A DNA stretch of 64,000 bases from Marinomonas hwangdonensis. Its GTDB lineage: Bacteria > Pseudomonadota > Gammaproteobacteria > Pseudomonadales > Marinomonadaceae. The notes below the pieces were generated by a model. That model was not told where the DNA came from, did no database searches, and saw nothing but the letters and a program-made list of their open reading frames with translations. Below are positions 61,401-64,000 of the stretch, piece after piece. Numbering within the stretch: the stretch's first letter is position 1; every line of letters begins with the position of its first letter. The stretch lies in the NCBI RefSeq assembly GCF_003721245.1, contig NZ_RIZG01000002.1:154068-218067 (forward strand). The letters run 5' to 3'. The position numbers and the translations under genes were made by a program.

Positions 61401-64000
61401 CGACATTGAGGCGTTGTTTTTCTGAACTAATCGCGCTGTTGATAGTGATATTGCTTGTTGACTCAACGGTAAGCGTGGTGTCCGTTGTAATATCAACCGG
61501 CTTTTCTTCTGTTCCGCCGACAACAGTTACTTTGGTAATGACATCATTGATCGTGATGCCACCAAAATCGGCGCTAGTAATCGCTGCATCAGTTAAATCT
61601 TTAAGTGTATTCTGGGTTGCGAGCTTTTCACTCAACGTTACTTTATCAGCACTGGCGATCAGCTTGTAATCACCTGTTTTTAACGCATCAGATATGGTTT
61701 GCCCAGTAATATCACCACCGGTTTCGGCCACGACGGTATCAAACGTCGAAACAGGCGTTTTCCAGATCCCTTTGGCCGTGTTACCAGCCGTTGTGACGTT
61801 AGCACTGGTATTTAGAAACACAGATTGACCATTGGTGATAATCGTACCGCCTGTTCCATTGGTCGTGCTGGCGTTTAACACGCCCTCTAGACTGATAAAA
61901 TCCGCTGCCGTTGAAGCATCTTTTGCTAGAGTAATAGACCCGCCATTAGCCGTTGTACTGCTGGCGTCTAAAGTACCCTTCTGAGTGATGTTGGTACCAT
62001 ACAAGGTAATGCTTGCTGGAGAGGTAAGGGTTTTACCACTCTCTACGGTGATGTCCTTCGCAGACGTAAGCGTTAAAGCACCGCCCGCGGTTAGATCTTC
62101 AGATACGCTAATGTCACCTTCTACAGTCGAAACACTTAATGCCCCAGACGTGATCATAGAGCCTAACTGAGAGGTCTCTGTCGTTATATCAGCTGCGCCT
62201 ACTAGTTCTTTTGCACTGACAAACTCAACACTTCCAGTATTGGCAGTTAGTGTTCCAATAGAGTTACCTTCATCTGTCAGAGTATGCGTGCCACCCGCAC
62301 CAAGTAGATTCAAGTCTTGCCCACCGGTAATGGCTCCGGTTTGGGTCACTGTGCCCGTTGACTGTAAAGTCAATGCGTCGTTAAACGCGGTGGCACCAAT
62401 GGTAATATTGCCTGATTGACTGGGATCACCAATCACAATGCTAGAGAAACCATCCGCAATTTTTGAGACAAAATCAGCAGAAAGTAGTTGAAGTGTGTCC
62501 ACTGCAGTATTGTCAATCGTTTCCACAATACTAATCGCGTCGCTGGCTGCATCGCTCGTAATGTTCAATGTACCCGTGCCAGAAATAGCTTTGCCATCGG
62601 CTACCGAAAGTTCACCCACTTTTAACGTCAGATTATTCGCACCAGCGGCTAGATTATTACTGACTGACAAAGCACCACTAGTTTGCAGTATTGCTACGTC
62701 TTTAAAGGTTGTGTCTGCGCCAATTTCAATACCACCAGTATGACCGACACCACCGATAGTGATATTTGCAAACCCGTCGGCAAAATCCGTACTAATGTTT
62801 GTAGTCGTTAATTGCAGAGCATCGGCTGTTGCGCCACCTACATCAATAAGTTTATCAACTTTTTTAGTGGTTATTTGCAAGTTGCCTGAGCCAGCCACTG
62901 TTTTTCCATCCGCTATCGTTAAAGCGTCGGTATTGAATGTGATGTTACCAACACCAGTGGCGATATTTTCATTGATGGTTAACGAGTCAGACGTCAGGCT
63001 CAAAGCACCTGTCGTGGTAATAGCACCAGTGGTTTGTGCGGAACCATTTACCAACGCCACACTACCAGTATTAGCGGTTAGATTACCAATGGCATTACCT
63101 GCATTAGTCAGGGTATGCATGCCACCTGCGCCAAGTAAATTTAAATCCTGATCACCTGTAATGGCACCCGTTTGGGTGACTGCGCCAGAAGTTTGTAATG
63201 TTAGTGCATTGTCTAGAGCAATAGCAGCAAGAGTAATGTTGCCTGATTGGCTCGCACTACCTATTACAACCTCCGAGAAACCTTCGGCAAAGTCAGTATT
63301 AATATTGTCAGCAGTAAGTTGCAAATCTCCTGCTGCTCCACCGATACCTATGGTTTTGCTGTCAGTATTAGAAGCGACCGTCAGTACACCTGTACCTGAA
63401 ATGGTTTGATCAGCAGCGATTGAAAGAGTGTCCACCTTTAACGTCAGATTGTTCGCACCAGCCGCTAGATTATGGTCAACAGATAAGGCTCCACTGGTTT
63501 GCATTGTAACAGCGGCGGCCAAGGTAGAAACTTCTACAATATTAATGTCACCTGTTTGATCTGCTCCACCAATAACAACGTCAGAGAAGCCATTTGCAAT
63601 TTTGCTACCAAAATCCGCTGCATTTAATTGCAGAGCATTAACGTTGGAACCGCCAAAATCAATCGCTTTACTGTCTGTTTCAGACGCAACCGTTAGCACA
63701 CCTTTACCAGAAATGGTTTTATCATCTGCTATAGTGAGCTGGCCTACTTTTAGCGTTAGGTTATTCCCATCGGCCACCAAATTATTGTTTACCGACAAGA
63801 CTCCACTGGTTTGCAGTGTTGTTGCATCGTTCAAAGCGGTTGCGCCAACATCAATGTTGCCGGATTGACTCTCACCGCCAATGGTAATGCCAGAGAAACC
63901 ATCGGCAAAATCCGCCGTAGAGACTTGTAAAGCCCCAGAACCGCCATTAACACCAATCGTCGTAGCAACTGATTTAGTTGCTACTTGTAAAGTCCCCGAC
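55435..64000 (-). CDS. Giant TpsA-type exoprotein/adhesin, 5' end outside the window
   Basis: At least 2854 residues are open, continuing past the window edge; the TTG at 63834 is not the start. No Cys was seen in the visible part. From the open end: filamentous repeats of about 105 residues (62.2-64 kb; DGFS-IVIG, SGNI, LQTSGALSV, ANNLTLKV, ISGTGVLTV). A long beta-helical Ser/Thr/Gly/Asn-rich shaft follows (57.7-62.2 kb). A module with FEKVYDGLE comes next, then four YDG-type repeats of about 93 residues (56.25-57.37 kb), a divergent IFDATTDTT repeat, a Pro-rich linker and an acidic Thr/Ala/Pro-rich tail. It probably folds into a beta-helix and mediates adhesion. The N-terminal secretion domain must lie beyond 64000. 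Confidence 0.9.
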   Translation of the reverse strand, partial: SGTLQVATKSVATTIGVNGGSGALQVSTADFADGFSGITIGGESQSGNIDVGATALNDATTLQTSGVLSVNNNLVADGNNLTLKVGQLTIADDKTISGKGVLTVASETDSKAIDFGGSNVNALQLNAADFGSKIANGFSDVVIGGADQTGDINIVEVSTLAAAVTMQTSGALSVDHNLAAGANNLTLKVDTLSIAADQTISGTGVLTVASNTDSKTIGIGGAAGDLQLTADNINTDFAEGFSEVVIGSASQSGNITLAAIALDNALTLQTSGAVTQTGAITGDQDLNLLGAGGMHTLTNAGNAIGNLTANTGSVALVNGSAQTTGAITTTGALSLTSDSLTINENIATGVGNITFNTDALTIADGKTVAGSGNLQITTKKVDKLIDVGGATADALQLTTTNISTDFADGFANITIGGVGHTGGIEIGADTTFKDVAILQTSGALSVSNNLAAGANNLTLKVGELSVADGKAISGTGTLNITSDAASDAISIVETIDNTAVDTLQLLSADFVSKIADGFSSIVIGDPSQSGNITIGATAFNDALTLQSTGTVTQTGAITGGQDLNLLGAGGTHTLTDEGNSIGTLTANTGSVEFVSAKELVGAADITTETSQLGSMITSGALSVSTVEGDISVSEDLTAGGALTLTSAKDITVESGKTLTSPASITLYGTNITQKGTLDASSTTANGGSITLAKDASTAADFISLEGVLNASTTNGTGGTIITNGQSVFLNTSANVTTAGNTAKGIWKTPVSTFDTVVAETGGDITGQTISDALKTGDYKLIASADKVTLSEKLATQNTLKDLTDAAITSADFGGITINDVITKVTVVGGTEEKPVDITTDTTLTVESTSNITINSAISSEKQRLNVVLTANSYKTGGGDVTLGSGGSITTNKGNFYVGSVALISGTNGLSNVYSNSTYHDAVTATADNFIMKTGSQVNVDSGSLVVKVTEDIQLPTGDATGKSYSINSTASSSGYNNETETNRLRSGTANNEPIGTVPVSVTLEAGGSITGASKDSTKISTNSSSATVNVTSAENIGSADSPVLFSSNNGTINITNTVGHSYIKFANGSESSNFSALNLTTDVSTKNTTQRIEFNSDGSHRLLATTDGNGLFSIAKGGFVDQTTYKSITIKAPNITLASGAIAATGGSTSVNSSDNALLNGTGLNLTLTALSGSTYGEIKADNAALDYSSGTAPSDFTNKEVYLPNGTLTLNALDIGVKTSGDDVWGNALEVTANTLNINNSGGSTWLRNSDYNSLNFSSAGGNTTVGNHHILSTNGDFFNIETNAAAQTIIHTIDDENKLSGIKTDNKNVSLKTGFSTTEARDIIMADNAVDIGAATLSLTSYYGRKILAYSVDHIQNVGDTIPATILSDESKLTPTVTVGNLNLTVANNNHDTNKASIGGGGYTLKVAKGGEVGEANVGNNVLTINNESGDIAINELSAEHFKTIKVNYSNTDNTARAHTVAIDLFDNSSVTENLNYSDTGNGLITLEAASSSVEAASSSVDLSGFNRNFDLYAYNKDIQVNNIYGGSGYFNLSSITKSITLNGDVNTNGGDIALTSNTFKLASTSRIDSNADDASNNASTGSSGNIILRSSSSNIGVDLSSNSDVLATLTLDSSSSDGSGGNITTDMNATNSAGSVGSYLTGLSFIGSGVTTEQDGSISLTGASFAINGDFVAKGKVALSGGESTSSTNATNVLIDTNASGNITFSGYSLSGSSGQKYDFDTSSTIGDGGDVNLYPASTTGTFSAGSIAVNTSTTATGYSSGKITLPAVTTTRNTGSYSTTSEQLYTGSTITLNGNLQSNQANIRLDGSEIVLATDVSIDTYTGFVSGQTKDTPNVKAGDVLILGGKLINNDSANSFAIDTSGNKGATDFAADNGRIFFRDYSTEKATFNNFSIVGGIGSNLTDGGSGLSSLFNYSATGQVTIGQMDGGAFILDGLKAGSLLLKGSSYLTTNYTVSGNIGTGSDESFVAGTLAATNVGSLDVTTDNALNVGSLSSINGVSATGKVKITTKAGDLTVNNNITTASVDNDAITLNAGLDTAVGTATGGNVLLKSSTLSTGVGGRATVYTGSIEDSGSYNFGNGRYRYNSDETKTNYTVALGDETNTNYTAALGTGNYAIYRERPTLTIGFSFEKVYDGLELAPSSTSASFTGIVNGDKSQFTDQLVWKNAVEDQKILNAGEYNIARTGTYTGASELGYKVVNSENLKYTISRKDLTVSLANQTKVYDGNTAAALTNNNFNLSGFIGSESLTVTKKTGTYNSKDVVNANSVTTSLASNDFDEVDGTSASNYVLPTTATGSANITQRTLTASITGTPTKVYDGNTDATLTNANFSITNLVDGDSFTVSKSTGTYNDKDVLDASSVTTALTTGDFTQVGSTLASNYTMPVTATGKGSITARTLTASIIDTPTKVYDGNTDATLTNGNFSIANLVDGEGFTVRKETGTYDDKDVADVSSVTTSLLANDFAVVGSTLASNYTMPVTATGSGSITARTLTASIINTPTKVYDGSTNAALTSSNYSIANLVGDESFTVTKATGSYNDKDVADASSVTTRLVANDFDAVGATLKSNYNLPITATGDAKINARPLVAVATTKDKIFDATTDTTTTLTIAAEDVNLRELNDSNKPLVVNGVVGNENVILTFTDATFSDEMVGMDKTVTLNGLTVAGIDAANYIVMVKDALGGLTAPASKMTTTADINPNNTPVVTIPVAPPAPVVIPQPNLGNAPVVAVGGMQVVAIESTGSTTSVSSGAQGEAAVDGILLSQVNSGASFDNQVFIVDGGVNTVAAVTPVETAAPIETAAPTDTAVPVEAASPVESTAVEPATPTEVDNTVETTSSDETDNTVESVDPSTADN
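55593..55628. repeat. 18-bp tandem duplication in the tpsA tail
   Basis: TTGGTGCTGCGGTTTCTA occurs at 55593-55610 and again at 55611-55628, a perfect repeat adding ETAAPI to the low-complexity tail. It is in frame and suggests recent replication slippage. Confidence 0.9.
56250..57365 (-). repeat. Four tandem YDG-type repeats in tpsA
   Basis: Four units of about 279 bp, each with the pattern RTLTAS-TPTKVYDGNT-ATLT-NFSI-NLV-GESFTV-KATGTY-DKDV-D-SSVTT-L-NDF-VGSTLASNY-MPVTATG-GSI (shown in short motifs). They are well conserved at DNA level, so recombination between units could change their number. Units begin near 57365, 57085, 56800 and 56525. Confidence 0.85.
57660..57731. repeat. 36-bp tandem duplication in tpsA
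   Basis: Two copies of 36 bp (57660-57695 and 57696-57731) differ at two positions and encode the doubled phrase NYTVALGDETNT / NYTAALG. The frame is kept. Confidence 0.85.
59490..59531. repeat. 21-bp perfect tandem duplication in tpsA
   Basis: The unit starting CGACACTGCTACTCGCCGCC occupies 59490-59510 and is repeated exactly at 59511-59531. It encodes the doubled EAASSSV in VEAASSSVDLSG. Being perfect and in frame, it is a likely slippage site. Confidence 0.9.
62273..64000 (-). repeat. Filamentous repeats of tpsA with a higher-order unit
   Basis: A roughly 310-bp unit recurs, as seen by the DGFS-IVIG segment at about 62445, 62770, 63263, 63570 and 63885. A longer block holding DLNLLGAGG-HTLT recurs at about 62296 and 63130, giving a higher-order period near 830 bp. 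The repeats continue to the window end. Confidence 0.8.

Noticed and set aside
63832..63834. A TTG that could start tpsA inside the window
   Set aside because: The frame stays open to the window edge and the preceding residues continue the same repeat, so the true start lies beyond 64000.
55439..63868. Many long open frames on the plus strand opposite tpsA
   Set aside because: They are mirror images of the low-complexity Ser/Thr/Ala/Gly codons, have no ribosome sites and encode no recognisable domain.
62273..64000. A regular repeat pattern that might look like a CRISPR array
   Set aside because: The units are about 310 bp and protein-coding, with no short identical repeats and spacers.
1..64000. 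tRNA, rRNA, insertion sequences, integrase genes or prophage
   Set aside because: None was recognised on either strand; apparent boundaries of the catabolic island lack direct repeats that I could see.

Overview
The window looks like chromosome from a marine gammaproteobacterium of the Oceanospirillales, most like Marinomonas. This is an inference from moderate GC, the mix of TRAP transporters and aromatic-acid catabolism, and E. coli-like class Ia ribonucleotide reductase and LdhA. No tRNA, rRNA, CRISPR array, insertion sequence or prophage was seen.

Layout. (1) 1-26 kb is mostly core metabolism: purD, a small membrane protein, a 7TM-DISM protein with a decayed hybrid-kinase tail, hinT, coq7, pdxH, alkB, a DUF1624 membrane acyltransferase, an NrdR-controlled nrdA-nrdB-yfaE operon, a CDP-alcohol phosphotransferase, a YbfF-type esterase, a pheA/TonB-receptor/periplasmic-binding-protein operon, yidD, acs with a LuxR-type response regulator, a methyltransferase, a TAXI-TRAP transporter and an M23 endopeptidase. 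(2) 26-40.4 kb is a catabolic island. Seven genes on the minus strand (CoA-transferase, thiolase, crotonase, SDR dehydrogenase, acyl-CoA dehydrogenase, feruloyl-CoA synthase-like ligase, thioesterase) look like a CoA-dependent beta-oxidative route for phenylpropanoid acids. Divergent from them are two tandem DctP binding proteins, DctQ, DctM and a MarR regulator. Three TGTTG-N7-CAAC palindromes lie in the promoters of this block. (3) 40.6-44.3 kb holds ldhA, an IMPase-family phosphatase, a LysR regulator and a DsbA-like protein. (4) 44.4-52.1 kb is a complete route from 4-hydroxyphenylpyruvate to acetyl-CoA: hpd-hmgA-fahA-maiA make fumarate and acetoacetate, and scoA-scoB-atoB turn acetoacetate into acetyl-CoA. 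A LysR gene sits between the two operons, and a near-identical 38-bp element lies upstream of each. A 38-codon remnant of an AtoE-like transporter follows atoB. (5) 52.4-64 kb holds a glutathione-independent formaldehyde dehydrogenase and a two-partner secretion pair: a complete TpsB and a giant repeat-rich TpsA exoprotein whose 5' end lies beyond the window.

The most interesting unexplained items are the duplicated promoter-operator module of the two dctP genes, the 38-bp element linking the two tyrosine-catabolism operons, the coupling of a prephenate dehydratase to a TonB receptor and an orphan binding protein, the 7TM-DISM pseudo-kinase, and a possible RBS-sequestering hairpin ahead of the IMPase gene. 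Functions come from reading motifs and comparison with remembered family sequences; no database search was possible.
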